Assembly: GCF_900187305.1 (NCBI RefSeq)
Contig: NZ_LT906434.1
Location: 434,001 to 498,000 of the forward strand
DNA: 64,000 bases
Direction of reading: 5' to 3'
DNA from: Neisseria zoodegmatis
GTDB taxonomy: Bacteria; Pseudomonadota; Gammaproteobacteria; Burkholderiales; Neisseriaceae
In this document: piece by piece, positions 53,778 through 62,227 of the stretch
Position numbering within the stretch: the stretch's first letter is position 1
Layout: each line of letters starts with the position of its first letter
Made by a program: the position numbers and the translations under genes
The notes under the pieces: model-generated
What the model saw: the letters and a program-made list of their open reading frames with translations, nothing else
Told to the model about the DNA's origin: nothing
Database searches by the model: none

Positions 53778-56383
53778 ATCATTTCACCTAAATCGGGCAG
53801 GCTGTCTTGATGTTGTTCGGTTTGATAATCCACTTCAAAGCGGCATTCGCCGCCGTTTTCGGGCTGTTGCACCGTAAAGCGGTTGCGCCCTTCCGCCAAC
53901 TGTTCGACAAATGCGCGGCCGTCGAAACCGACCACGGCAACGGGCGTGCCGTCTTCGCTGCGAATCACCGAGCCGTCTTTTACAAAGAGGCCGTCTGAAT
54001 GTTTCAGGGTCAGGGAAGCGGCACGCATGATGTTGATTTTGAAATCCACCGCCACACCGGAGCGTTCGGTCGGCACGGCTTGTACGCGCGAGTGTTCTAC
54101 CTGCACGTTTTGCGGCAAATCGGTAATGTCGATATCAAGCGAGTTTTTCTGGTAAGCCGATAAGTTGGGCACCAGCAGCAGGCCTTTGCGGTTGGTTTTG
54201 CCGACGGTGTTGTTAAACAGCATCACGGGCACGCCGCCCATGCCGCCCGCGTTGACGACGGCAAAACTGTCGTTCACGGTGCGGGTGGCGAACACGTCGC
54301 CCCGCATCAGCACGATGCCGCCGCGCACGCCGGTGTTCCAGTTGGTCATGCCGTTGGTGTGGTAAACGCTGCCTCTGAAGTCGCCGTATTGGGTATCGTG
54401 ATTCAGATAGCCGTTCAGATGGCCTTGGCGTTTGGTGTGGCTGCTGCTTTGCTGCTGCCAGCCGATGTTCCAAGAAAGGCTGCCCAATCCGGCGGAAGAT
54501 TTGCTTAGAGAGACGCGGTGGCTTCGGTTGCCGCTGCCGTCGCGCTGGCTGCCGGCATTGGCGGAATAGCCTTTGTCCAAGCTGAGCGATATGCCGCCGT
54601 AGAGGCTGCGCTGTTCGCTGTTGTTGAAATGGTGTGCGGCATTCAGATACACGCCGAGGCGTTTGCCGATATTCACATTCCAGTTGAGTGTGCCGATTTT
54701 GTCTGTTTGCTTTTCTGCGCTGCGTTTGTTGTGCAGATAAGAGAGTGCAAACGAGCCTAACTTGCGGCTGCTCCAGCCGAGTGAGGCGGAGGCTGTGCGG
54801 ATGTGGCCGGGTTCGGGCTGAAATGCTTTTTCATCGAGAATCCGGCTTAATTCGGAAAAACGGTTGCTGTAAAGGCTCCAGCCCGCGCCAAACGACCATG
54901 CGCCTTTTTGCGTGCTGAAAAATATGCTGCTTTGCGCGCCTTTGTGTTGTTTGAAACGGCTTTGCGCATGGCTGAGGTTCAGTTGCCCCAGCGAGCCGAT
55001 AACGCTGTTGGCCGCCGCGCCGAACTGGCGGTATCCGCCGCCGCCCTGCGCATGAAGCTGGCCGGTTAGAAAGTGGCTGATGCCGTAACGTATTGCGCCG
55101 CTTGCAACTAGTGTTTTGTGGTAGTCGAAATCGCTGATGCCGTAGCCGCGCCGCAAATAGCCTGCTTCCAACGACCATTCGTTCAAGCCTTTGGCCAGCA
55201 TGCCGGTGCCGCGGTATAAAGGCAAATCAACGCTTACTTGGCGGCCCAATACGTCGGTCGCCACCACTTGTGCCGTGCCGCTGCCGCTGATGGAAGGGGG
55301 CAAGGTGATTTCGTAGCGTCCGGCGGCTACATCTTGGCTGTATTGTTTTACGCCGTTCAAATATAAATCGACGGTGCCGGGCAAAGTGGTCTCGCCCAAA
55401 TAAGAACGCAAAGGCGCGGTGTTCCGCCACGGTTGGGTGCGGTAGGTGTGTTCGAGTTTAACGCCGCCCAAGCGCGAGCTGCTGCCGCTCAACTGGCCGG
55501 CAAAAATGTCGCCGGCGGTCAGCACTAAGCCTTGTTCCGGCCAAGTGCTGCGCCAATAGGTGTCCAAACGCACGTTTTTGTTGGTGCTGCGCTCGTTTTC
55601 TTGATGGCGGTTCCACAGATGGTTGTGGCTCAGATAGCCGGCAGGAGTGGTCAGGCGCGCTTCGGTCAGCAGGCCGTGGCCGATGCTGCCGTTGCCGTTG
55701 CGTGTGATGTTGTAATCATAGTTCAACACGCCCGCGAAACCGGGGCGGGCAATCCGGTAGGCTTGTTCGGTTTCTTTGCCGATATGGGTTACAGGCAGGT
55801 TAAGCCAGTCCAAAGGCGCGGTAAGTGCCAAAGTTTGGGCGGCGGCATCGTATTGAACGTGCAGTTCGGGAATGGTTTCCAGCTCAATCCAGCCGGATGA
55901 AGCGGTGTCGGCGGCAGTTGGATTGCCCGCTTGGTGTGCTTGGTTATGTGTTGGGGATTGCCCGTCAAGCTCGGTCGGGTTTTCAGACAGGCCTTTTTCA
56001 GACGGCCTTTCCGAAGCGGCAAGTTCGGTTTCGGATTTTGTTGTGATCGGGTTTGTATCGGTTGCAGGCGTGGCAGAGCTTTCGGTGCCAATCTGCCCTT
56101 CGGCCTGATTGGCCTGCCGTATATGCGAATCGGGCGTATGGATGCCGAGAGAAGCGAGCGTATCCGCTTTGACGAATAAACGCCCGTGGTGCGACATAAA
56201 TTTGAACAGACCTTCCGCCGTGCTGCCGTTTACAGACACCTGCGGATAAACCGGCAGCCATTCTTGGGCATACGCGGCGGTTTCCGGAGCGAAGGTTTCG
56301 GCGGATGCCTGAAACGTGTATAAAAACAAGAAAATGCCGGAAACAATCTGTTTTAAAGGAAATGCAGTATTAACGTACTGCAC
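53756..56383 (-). CDS. Fimbrial outer-membrane usher (CsuD-like)
   Basis: 875 residues from a GTG start preceded by GGAGG. A signal peptide ends near FQASA. Usher features: LDLYLNGVKQYS-type plug region (GTVDLYLNGVKQYSQDVAAGRYEITLPP), barrel strands, and C-terminal domains with GRAFVEQLAEGRNRFTV and a cysteine pair near the end. It forms the pore through which pilus subunits pass. A low-complexity insert of about 80 residues (T/S/E/P-rich, around 85-160) is partly encoded by DUS-like sequence (RPSEKGLSENPTE). It overlaps the chaperone gene by 14 bases. Confidence 0.9.
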   Translation of the reverse strand: MQYVNTAFPLKQIVSGIFLFLYTFQASAETFAPETAAYAQEWLPVYPQVSVNGSTAEGLFKFMSHHGRLFVKADTLASLGIHTPDSHIRQANQAEGQIGTESSATPATDTNPITTKSETELAASERPSEKGLSENPTELDGQSPTHNQAHQAGNPTAADTASSGWIELETIPELHVQYDAAAQTLALTAPLDWLNLPVTHIGKETEQAYRIARPGFAGVLNYDYNITRNGNGSIGHGLLTEARLTTPAGYLSHNHLWNRHQENERSTNKNVRLDTYWRSTWPEQGLVLTAGDIFAGQLSGSSSRLGGVKLEHTYRTQPWRNTAPLRSYLGETTLPGTVDLYLNGVKQYSQDVAAGRYEITLPPSISGSGTAQVVATDVLGRQVSVDLPLYRGTGMLAKGLNEWSLEAGYLRRGYGISDFDYHKTLVASGAIRYGISHFLTGQLHAQGGGGYRQFGAAANSVIGSLGQLNLSHAQSRFKQHKGAQSSIFFSTQKGAWSFGAGWSLYSNRFSELSRILDEKAFQPEPGHIRTASASLGWSSRKLGSFALSYLHNKRSAEKQTDKIGTLNWNVNIGKRLGVYLNAAHHFNNSEQRSLYGGISLSLDKGYSANAGSQRDGSGNRSHRVSLSKSSAGLGSLSWNIGWQQQSSSHTKRQGHLNGYLNHDTQYGDFRGSVYHTNGMTNWNTGVRGGIVLMRGDVFATRTVNDSFAVVNAGGMGGVPVMLFNNTVGKTNRKGLLLVPNLSAYQKNSLDIDITDLPQNVQVEHSRVQAVPTERSGVAVDFKINIMRAASLTLKHSDGLFVKDGSVIRSEDGTPVAVVGFDGRAFVEQLAEGRNRFTVQQPENGGECRFEVDYQTEQHQDSLPDLGEMICLQSTK

Positions 56384-57095
56384 CTTGAACCTCCGGCTTT
56401 ATCTGCCGACCGTTTACCGTGGCCGACAATCCGCCGTTTTTCAAAGAAGCAGGATCGGCATCCACTACGCTTTTCCAAGTGTTGCCCGGCAACACATATC
56501 CGGCCAAACCGCCGGCCAAGCTCTTGTCTTTGCTGCCGTTTTTCACAGAAATATTGCTCAACTGGGCATAAGCCTTGCCGATATTTTTAACGGTGAGCAC
56601 GCTTTTGCCGCCCGCTGCCCGCTCGACGCGCCATTGCAGTTGCGGTTCGGGCGAATCGGTTTGGTTTAAAAACAGCGGAATCGAATAACGCAATACAAAT
56701 TGCAGGCTTGCTTGTGGCTTGTCTTCAGGGGCGGGCAATTCGTCTACCACCAAGCGGAACGCCTCTTCGTGCGGAGCGGCGGGCTTGGTGCGGATCACGC
56801 GGAATTGCTGTGCCTTTCCGGCAGCCAGTTTCACCATCGGCGGGCTGGCCACAACATCGCCGCTGGGTGTGAGCACGTCTTTGCCTTCACCGTCTTGGCT
56901 CCAGCGGTACACACGCACCTGCGCGGTCAGCGGTTTGGCACCGGTATTGGTTAACGTGAAAACGCCTGCCCGCTGTTTGGCGGGTAGGGACAAACCGGTA
57001 GGGCTGACTTGCAGGCCGGCGGCAAAGGCACCGGATATCGCACCCAGTACCAAACCGGTAAGTATGCAAGCTGGGGAAGGTTTCAGGTTAGCCAT
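56370..57095 (-). CDS. Periplasmic pilus chaperone (CsuC-like)
   Basis: 241 residues from ATG 57095 with a plain signal peptide (PACILTGLVLGAISGAFA). An ATG six codons earlier at 57113 is also possible. PapD-like features: GLQVSPTGLSLPAKQRAGVFTLTNTG, the RVYRWSQDGEGKDVLTPSGD segment typical of archaic chaperones, PPMVKLAAGKAQQFRVIR, and FVLRYSIPLFL. It folds the SCPU subunits by donor-strand complementation and delivers them to the usher. It follows the pilin gene after 207 bases that include a degenerate repeat element. Confidence 0.88.
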   Translation of the reverse strand: MANLKPSPACILTGLVLGAISGAFAAGLQVSPTGLSLPAKQRAGVFTLTNTGAKPLTAQVRVYRWSQDGEGKDVLTPSGDVVASPPMVKLAAGKAQQFRVIRTKPAAPHEEAFRLVVDELPAPEDKPQASLQFVLRYSIPLFLNQTDSPEPQLQWRVERAAGGKSVLTVKNIGKAYAQLSNISVKNGSKDKSLAGGLAGYVLPGNTWKSVVDADPASLKNGGLSATVNGRQIKPEVQGAVR

Positions 57096-57176
57096 ATCTG
57101 TATCCGCTTTCATGATGAAGGTTGGAATGAAGGAAAATAACGCAGCTATTTCAAAAATATTCAAATAAAATATTTA

Positions 57177-57300
57177 TTTGGGCTTAAAAACAATATACGC
57201 CATATCCGAGCTTGACGCAGATATCGGCAGGCATCGTTAAATGCCTTGAAACTGCTGCCAAGCCCGAGTATGACGAGTTGTGGAGTTTGGGTTGGTTTAG
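57177..57300. repeat. REP/Correia-like composite element D (degenerate) between pilin and chaperone genes
   Basis: GGCTTAAAAACAATATACGC precedes CATATCCGAGCTTGACGCAG and a right half ending AAGCCCGAGTATGACGAG. It is a decayed relative of elements B and C placed inside the pilus operon, where its stem may lower expression of the downstream assembly genes. Confidence 0.5.
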
Positions 57301-57302
57301 AG

Positions 57303-57902
57303 TTAGTAGCTAACTTCTACTGATACGCGGTCAGCATATCGGCCGGCAGTTTTGTTGAGTTGGTCGCCGGCTACTTTACCGTAAACAGGGTAGAGTTGTT
57401 CTGTACCTGTACCTGCTAGACCTTGTTTGGCATTATTTTGGGAGCCCCAAGGAGTTGCATAGCTAGAATCTTGGTAAAGTGTATAAGCAATTTTGTCGTT
57501 GTCTTGTGATAATGGTGCTGCATCGCCGACATGTTTGCGAACCATGCTCATCTCGCCACTACCGTTAGTGCTGTTATTACTTGGCGTTAAGCTGATGGTA
57601 TATGGGGTTCCTTTAGTACAGGTAACACTAATGCCGTTAGTAGCTCCTGCCTTGCTTAAACCCTGTACTTCAGTGTTATGAGAGGAGGGATACTCGCCGA
57701 AATCAATGTCTGCGCCGGCAGAAGGTGGGTTTGCTAATTGGCTGGGAGCATTGCCTGTATTTGTTACAACTTTACAAACAGGCATAATACGAATAGTTAC
57801 ATGGAGCTCGCCCGTTGCAGGGCTGTTTGCCGCTGCCAACCCTGAAGCTGATAGGGCAGCCATAGCCGAAGTGAGTACAAAAAGTTTTTTAACCGCGTTC
57901 AT
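57303..57902 (-). CDS. Major pilin, spore-coat-U domain (CsuA/B-like)
   Basis: 199 residues with a signal peptide (LFVLTSAMAALSASGLAAA) and one SCPU domain: VTIRIMPVCKVV, DIDFGEYPSSHN, ISVTCTKGTPYTISLTPSNN, YPVYGKVAG and the C-terminal RYADRVSVEVSY. The two cysteines are placed as in Csu-type pilins. It is the first gene of the operon (pilin, chaperone, usher, tip), with AAGGAT as ribosome site, and is likely the most expressed. Confidence 0.88.
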   Translation of the reverse strand: MNAVKKLFVLTSAMAALSASGLAAANSPATGELHVTIRIMPVCKVVTNTGNAPSQLANPPSAGADIDFGEYPSSHNTEVQGLSKAGATNGISVTCTKGTPYTISLTPSNNSTNGSGEMSMVRKHVGDAAPLSQDNDKIAYTLYQDSSYATPWGSQNNAKQGLAGTGTEQLYPVYGKVAGDQLNKTAGRYADRVSVEVSY

Positions 57903-58100
57903 GTGTTTAATCCTTTTTATTAAAGTTATTTATTGTGCGTTAAGTTGCAAAATAACCGGTAGTCTAATTTTCAGACCGTTGGTATTTGTAAAACCAGATT
58001 ATCATTCTTAACAAAAATAAACACAAGTTATTTTTCAACTATTCTTCAGAAATTTGCAGATACTGTATTTTTTACACCAATCGCATGGCATGCTGAAATG

Positions 58101-58775
58101 TTATGCCGATAGAAAAGTGGTTTCTCCCACGCTTTCGATCCGCCATTTGCCTTGCTCGAACCGCAGCCGGGATACGGAAGCGTTGTCCACGCTGCGGTAG
58201 GGGATGCTGTTGAAATCAATGTTTTTCAAAATAGCCGTGATGGCCATGCCGTGCGCGACAACCAATATGCGTTGGGCGCCGTCGCTCTGCCGTACAACTT
58301 CTGCCATGCCGTTTTTCAGACGGCCTGTAAACTGCTGTTCGTTTTCGGCCAAACCCAGTTCGTCCAAGGCGGCAACCGTTTCGGCCAGTAAGTGGCGGTC
58401 GGCGTTTTGGTATGTCTGTTTCCATGTGGATACGTCGGGTAAACCCAGCGATGCGGCGATGGTTTGGTGCAGGGTGTGGTTGAATTCGCCTTCAAAGCCG
58501 CCGAAGCAGTATTCGCGCAAATCGGGCAGTTGTGTCAGCGGTAAATCGGATTGCCCCTGATGCGTCAAAATGATACGGGCGGTTTCGGCGGCGCGCGGTG
58601 CGGTGCTGGAAAAGGCGGCATCGAAGCGGATGCTGCGTTCGGCCAATCCGCGGCCTAAACGGGCGGCGATGTCGCGGCCTTCCTGCGTGAGCGGCGAGTC
58701 GCTCCAGCCTTGCAGGCGGCCTACGGTGTTGAAGACGGTTTTGCCGTGGCGGACGAGATAGATTTGTAGGGACAT
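58101..58775 (-). CDS. Histidine phosphatase family protein (phosphoglycerate-mutase fold)
   Basis: 224 residues from ATG 58775. The catalytic motif LVRHGKTVFN near the N-terminus supplies the phosphohistidine; other marks are the FDAAFSSTAPRAAETARII segment with an arginine, a Glu in LREYCFGGFEGE and the second His in VVAHGMAI. It is a broad phosphatase of the GpmB/CobC/PhoE type. The cytosolic substrate cannot be told from sequence. A minus-strand single gene. Confidence 0.87.
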   Translation of the reverse strand: MSLQIYLVRHGKTVFNTVGRLQGWSDSPLTQEGRDIAARLGRGLAERSIRFDAAFSSTAPRAAETARIILTHQGQSDLPLTQLPDLREYCFGGFEGEFNHTLHQTIAASLGLPDVSTWKQTYQNADRHLLAETVAALDELGLAENEQQFTGRLKNGMAEVVRQSDGAQRILVVAHGMAITAILKNIDFNSIPYRSVDNASVSRLRFEQGKWRIESVGETTFLSA

Positions 58776-58833
58776 GTTGTGCTTTCTGTGGTGGTTTCCG
58801 GCAGGCATTATATACGGCGGTCGGACAAAGTTC

Positions 58834-58865
58834 AGGCCGTCTGAAAAGAGGTTTTCAGACGGCCT
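58834..58865. terminator. DUS hairpin upstream of the histidine phosphatase gene / end of the cytochrome transcript
   Basis: AGGCCGTCTGAA (58834-58845) and TTCAGACGGCCT (58854-58865). Confidence 0.6.
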
Positions 58866-58869
58866 TGTA

Positions 58870-59010
58870 TATAGTGGATCAACTTAAAAACAGTACATTC
58901 GTCATACTCGGGCTTGACCCGAGTATCTTGAGTTTCAGCAAACTTGGGAGATACTCGGGTCAAGCCCGAGTATGACGGTTTTGTTGTGAAATTTAAGTGG
59001 ATTGACTATG
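58870..59010. mobile_element. 141-bp Correia-like element C with REP core
   Basis: The left end TATAGTGGATCAACTTAAAA and right end AAGTGGATTGACTATG are near inverse. The core has the inverted TACTCGGGCTTGACCCGAGTA pair joined by TTGAGTTTCAGCAAACTTGG, reversed relative to element B. Same length as B. Confidence 0.75.
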
Positions 59011-59042
59011 GCCTGAGCCTAAATCGTTAGGCGGGTTGGGGT

Positions 59043-59543
59043 TTATTCTTTGCGGAATGAATCATGGCAGGATTTGCAGCTTTGGCCGACTTCGCCGAAG
59101 GGTTTTTTCACATCGTCGAGTTTGCCGGAAGCGGCGGCTACTTTCAGAGCGGCTGTTGCGGCGGTGAATTTGTCGATTTCTTTTTTAAATTCGTCGGGCT
59201 TGCTCCAGATTTCGGGCTTGGCTTCAGATTCTTCTTTGGCACTTTCGGGGGTGTAGTGTTCCCACGGTTTGCCTGCATCGGCATCTAAATTGTCGGCAGC
59301 CTGTTGGAAGGCGGCGGCATCGAAAGGTGCTTCGCCTTTAACCATTTTGGCCATTGTGCCCATTTGTTTTTTGTAGTTTTCCATCAGTTGTTCGCGCTGC
59401 TCAACCGATGCTTTCGCGCCTGTTGCGGCCGCTGCGGATGCGGTGGCAGCCGCGGGTGCTTGGGCGTTGTTGTTTTGGCCGCCGCAGGCAGCCAGCAGGG
59501 TGAGGGCGGCAAGCGTGCCGAGTGTATATAAAGATTTGTTCAT
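59043..59543 (-). CDS. Cytochrome c' type lipoprotein
   Basis: 166 residues. The signal peptide has a lipobox (LLAACGGQ). An Ala/Gln-rich spacer leads to a four-helix cytochrome c' domain ending in the haem site GQSCKSCHDSFRKE (CxxCH near the C-terminus, as in that family). Neisseria pathogens have a similar lipid-anchored CycP that protects against nitric oxide; by analogy this one binds or detoxifies NO in the periplasm. Ribosome site AAGGAA. Confidence 0.85.
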   Translation of the reverse strand: MNKSLYTLGTLAALTLLAACGGQNNNAQAPAAATASAAAATGAKASVEQREQLMENYKKQMGTMAKMVKGEAPFDAAAFQQAADNLDADAGKPWEHYTPESAKEESEAKPEIWSKPDEFKKEIDKFTAATAALKVAAASGKLDDVKKPFGEVGQSCKSCHDSFRKE

Positions 59544-59909
59544 GGTAGGTTCCTTTGTTGTTACGGGGTAACATTGTTGTTGTAAGGGCGGCGGGACAGC
59601 CCGTGCCGTACGGGTTAGAACCCGCAGGCCGTCTGAAAGTTTTTCAGACGGCCTGAAACCGTGTTGCGGCGGCTTTACTTAATATATGCGGCACCGTGCA
59701 GGGTTTCTGCCGCGTATTATACCGTTTTCGCGACAGGCCGTTATCGGCGGTTTGCGTGCAATCGGTGCCGGCTGTGTTGCTGCCTGTTGGAGGGCAGGCG
59801 TAAACCGTGGTTTTTAGATAAACAATCAGGATGAATTTCTCTATAATGGCCGCTTCTCTGTGTTGCGGCGGTGCCGTTACGCAGTTAATTATGAATGGGA
59901 AAATTGAAC
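59544..59909. other. Divergent cytochrome c' / Nramp intergenic region
   Basis: 366 bases with a DUS hairpin (59626-59654). A TATAAT-type box (CTCTATAATGG) near 59841 may belong to the transporter gene. No gene seen. Confidence 0.55.
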
Positions 59910-61163
59910 ATGAATGAGCAAACGGTAAACGGTTCGCGCTGGCGCAGCCGTTTTAAAGCGATGGGGCCTGGGATTATGATGGCATCGGCGGCGGTGGGCG
60001 GTTCGCATATTATTGCGTCCACTCAGGCCGGTGCGCTTTACGGCTGGCAGTTGGCGTTGATTATTGTGCTGGCCAATCTGTTTAAATATCCGTTTTTCCG
60101 CTTCGGCCCGCAATACACGCTGGAAACGGGCAAGAGCCTGCTTGAAGGCTATGCGGAAAAAGGCAGAATTTATTTGTGGGTGTTTTTTGTGCTCAACCTG
60201 TTTGCCACCGTTATCAATACGGCGGCGGTGAGCATGTTGTGTGCGGCGATTTTGAATTTTGTGTTGCCGGGAGAATGGTCGGTAAACGGGCTTTCGATTG
60301 CGGTGCTGGCATCGGCGGTGTTGCTGCTGCTGGTGGGGCCTTACCGCACGGTTGACGGTATGTCGAAAATCATTATGGTCAGCCTTACCGTTACTACCGT
60401 TGCCGCCGTAATTGTGGCGGCGTTAAACGGTTCGCAGATGCAGGCCGATTTTATCGAACCCAGCCCGTGGAATTTGGGCGCGCTGGCGTTTATTGTGGCG
60501 TTGATGGGCTGGATGCCTGCGCCGATCGAGATTTCGGCGATTAATTCGATGTGGGTGGCGGCCAAGCGCAATCTGGAAAAAGTCAGCTATCAAGACGGCT
60601 TGTTCGATTTTAACGTAGGCTATATCGGCACGGCATTGCTGGCGCTGGTGTTTTTGGCTTTGGGTGCGTTGGTGCAGTACGGTTCGGGCACGGAAGTGAA
60701 AATGGCCGGCGGCGCGTATATCAGCCAACTGATTAATATGTATGCTTCCACCATCGGCGAATGGTCGCGCTGGTTGGTTACTTTTATTGCTTTTGCGTGT
60801 ATGTACGGCACAACGATTACGGTGATCGACGGCTATTCGCGCACCAATATGGAATCGTTGCGCCTGATTGTGGGCGGCGAGCGCAACACCAACCGTATTT
60901 TGGCAGCATGGATTACGTTTGCGGCGGTTGCCGGCCTGTGTGTGATTCTGTTTTTCAAAGGTGCGGTGCTGGTGATGCTGAAGTTTGCCATGATCGCTTC
61001 GTTTGTGAGCACGCCGGTTTTTGCTTGGCTGAACCTTTCTTTAGTGCGCAAAGGCAGCCATAAGCTGCAACCGTGGCTGATGTGGCTGGCTTGGGCGGGC
61101 TTGATTTATTTGAGCAGCTTTACGGTATTGTTCCTGCTGCATCAGGGCAAGCTGATCGGTTGA
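59910..61163 (+). CDS. Nramp-family transporter with altered metal motifs
   Basis: 417 residues from ATG 59910 (GGGA nine bases upstream); an ATG at 59895 lacks a ribosome site. About 11 membrane segments. It belongs to the Nramp/NRAMP-related family by the GPGIMMASAAVGGSH start and the KYPFFRFGPQYTLETGKSLLEGYAEKG stretch. However, the TM1 DPGN motif is replaced by GGSH and the TM6 MPHN motif by MPAPIEIS. The classical Mn/Fe coordination is therefore missing and the substrate is open. A strong terminator follows. Confidence 0.8.
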   Translation: MNEQTVNGSRWRSRFKAMGPGIMMASAAVGGSHIIASTQAGALYGWQLALIIVLANLFKYPFFRFGPQYTLETGKSLLEGYAEKGRIYLWVFFVLNLFATVINTAAVSMLCAAILNFVLPGEWSVNGLSIAVLASAVLLLLVGPYRTVDGMSKIIMVSLTVTTVAAVIVAALNGSQMQADFIEPSPWNLGALAFIVALMGWMPAPIEISAINSMWVAAKRNLEKVSYQDGLFDFNVGYIGTALLALVFLALGALVQYGSGTEVKMAGGAYISQLINMYASTIGEWSRWLVTFIAFACMYGTTITVIDGYSRTNMESLRLIVGGERNTNRILAAWITFAAVAGLCVILFFKGAVLVMLKFAMIASFVSTPVFAWLNLSLVRKGSHKLQPWLMWLAWAGLIYLSSFTVLFLLHQGKLIG

Positions 61164-61183
61164 TATGTGCTTGGATAAAACGC

Positions 61184-61223
61184 ACCCCGCCAACGGATTC
61201 AAGCCGTGGCGGGGTGTTTTTTA
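61184..61223 (+). terminator. Rho-independent terminator of the Nramp-family gene
   Basis: CACCCCGCCA and TGGCGGGGTG pair perfectly across a 14-base loop, followed by TTTTTT. Confidence 0.9.
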
Positions 61224-61355
61224 ATTCAAGATGCGGCCCAACTTAATGCAGACGGTTTACGCTATTTTATTTATTTTTGTGTTCAATCACATAAAACCGC
61301 TTAATATATCGGCGTTTTGATTATGGTCTGCCCGCAGGCCGTCTGAAAGGAATGT

Positions 61356-61808
61356 ATGAATACCTACCGCCTTTTTCCGCGCTTTGCTGCGGCTTCCCTT
61401 GTTTTGTTGATGGCTGCGTGTACCACCGTCAACAGCCCCACAGGCCCTTCGGTAAGCGGCAATTGGAGCAGTATCGGCACGGTTGCCAACGGCAATATCA
61501 AAGTGGCTGTCGACAAAAACAGCATCCGCAAAAACGGCAATTTAGTAACCTTCCGCGACAGAAAAGTGGTGGTTAAACCCGGTTCGCACAATTACGGCAA
61601 CACCCCCAAATACAAAACCGCCATCGGCACTTGGGAAATCCACTGCACCAACAAAACCTACCGCCTAACCGCCCTCCAACTGCTCGACGAAAAAGGCACA
61701 GTAGTGGCCAATGAAACCTACACGGCCGCCGGTTTGCGCCCCATGAGCGTGCAAGGCGGCACCATCACCGAAAAACAGTTTGAAACCGCTTGCGGCAAGA
61801 AACTTTAA
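61356..61808 (+). CDS. Surface-adhesin-E-like lipoprotein
   Basis: 150 residues with a lipoprotein signal (SLVLLMAACTTV; Cys about 22). The mature part (WSSIGTVANGNIKVAVDKNSIRKNGNLVTFRDRKVV... WEIHCTNKTYRLTALQLLDEKG) matches the small beta-rich Adhesin_E-type family common in Neisseria. Two cysteines (EIHCTN and ETACGKK) could pair. Probably sits on the periplasmic side or surface of the outer membrane; adhesive function is only by family name. Ribosome site AAAGG from the end of a DUS. Confidence 0.75.
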   Translation: MNTYRLFPRFAAASLVLLMAACTTVNSPTGPSVSGNWSSIGTVANGNIKVAVDKNSIRKNGNLVTFRDRKVVVKPGSHNYGNTPKYKTAIGTWEIHCTNKTYRLTALQLLDEKGTVVANETYTAAGLRPMSVQGGTITEKQFETACGKKL

Positions 61809-61840
61809 AACCATATAAAGTTTCGGAATCACATACATCA

Positions 61841-61866
61841 AGGCCGTCTGAAAATTCAGACGGCCT
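61841..61866 (+). terminator. DUS terminator after the adhesin-E-like gene
   Basis: AGGCCGTCTGAA and TTCAGACGGCCT two bases apart; the stem extends by four more base pairs on each side. Confidence 0.8.
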
Positions 61867-62053
61867 TGATGGCGTTCAGACGGCCTCCTCAAAACCGCCA
61901 TGCCGCCGCCCGCTTTTCTCTTTTTACAACACCGCTTGTCGGGCAGTATCGAATTGGCGCACAAACAGTAGGATTTGCGGTATATTGTGCGCCTTTTACA
62001 TAAACACACATACGCTCATCGCTTTTTGATGCCGTCTGAAACCGAAAATAGTT

Positions 62054-62083
62054 TTGACAAGGTTTCAGACGGCATCATATAAA
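62054..62083 (+). promoter_or_regulatory. Candidate sigma-70 promoter of topA overlapping a DUS arm
   Basis: TTGACA (62054-62059) and TATAAA (62078-62083) are 18 bases apart; the spacer is mostly the inverted AT-DUS TTCAGACGGCAT. Confidence 0.5.
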
Positions 62084-62227
62084 TATAATAATAAGCAGTT
62101 AGCCGATACAGATTGACACTATATATACCGAGCTTCCCGTTCAGACGGCACCGCACAACAAATGCGCGCAGGCCGTCTGAAATCACAACGGCAACGGTAT
62201 GGCACGAATAACCCAAGGGAGCCGACG

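Larger units (their letters stand above)
61809..62227. other. Intergenic region upstream of topA
   Basis: 419 bases with a DUS terminator (61841-61866), another single DUS (61876-61887), an inverted AT-DUS pair (62029-62075), a promoter-like TTGACA/TATAAA pair and a further DUS near 62170. No gene. Confidence 0.6.
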
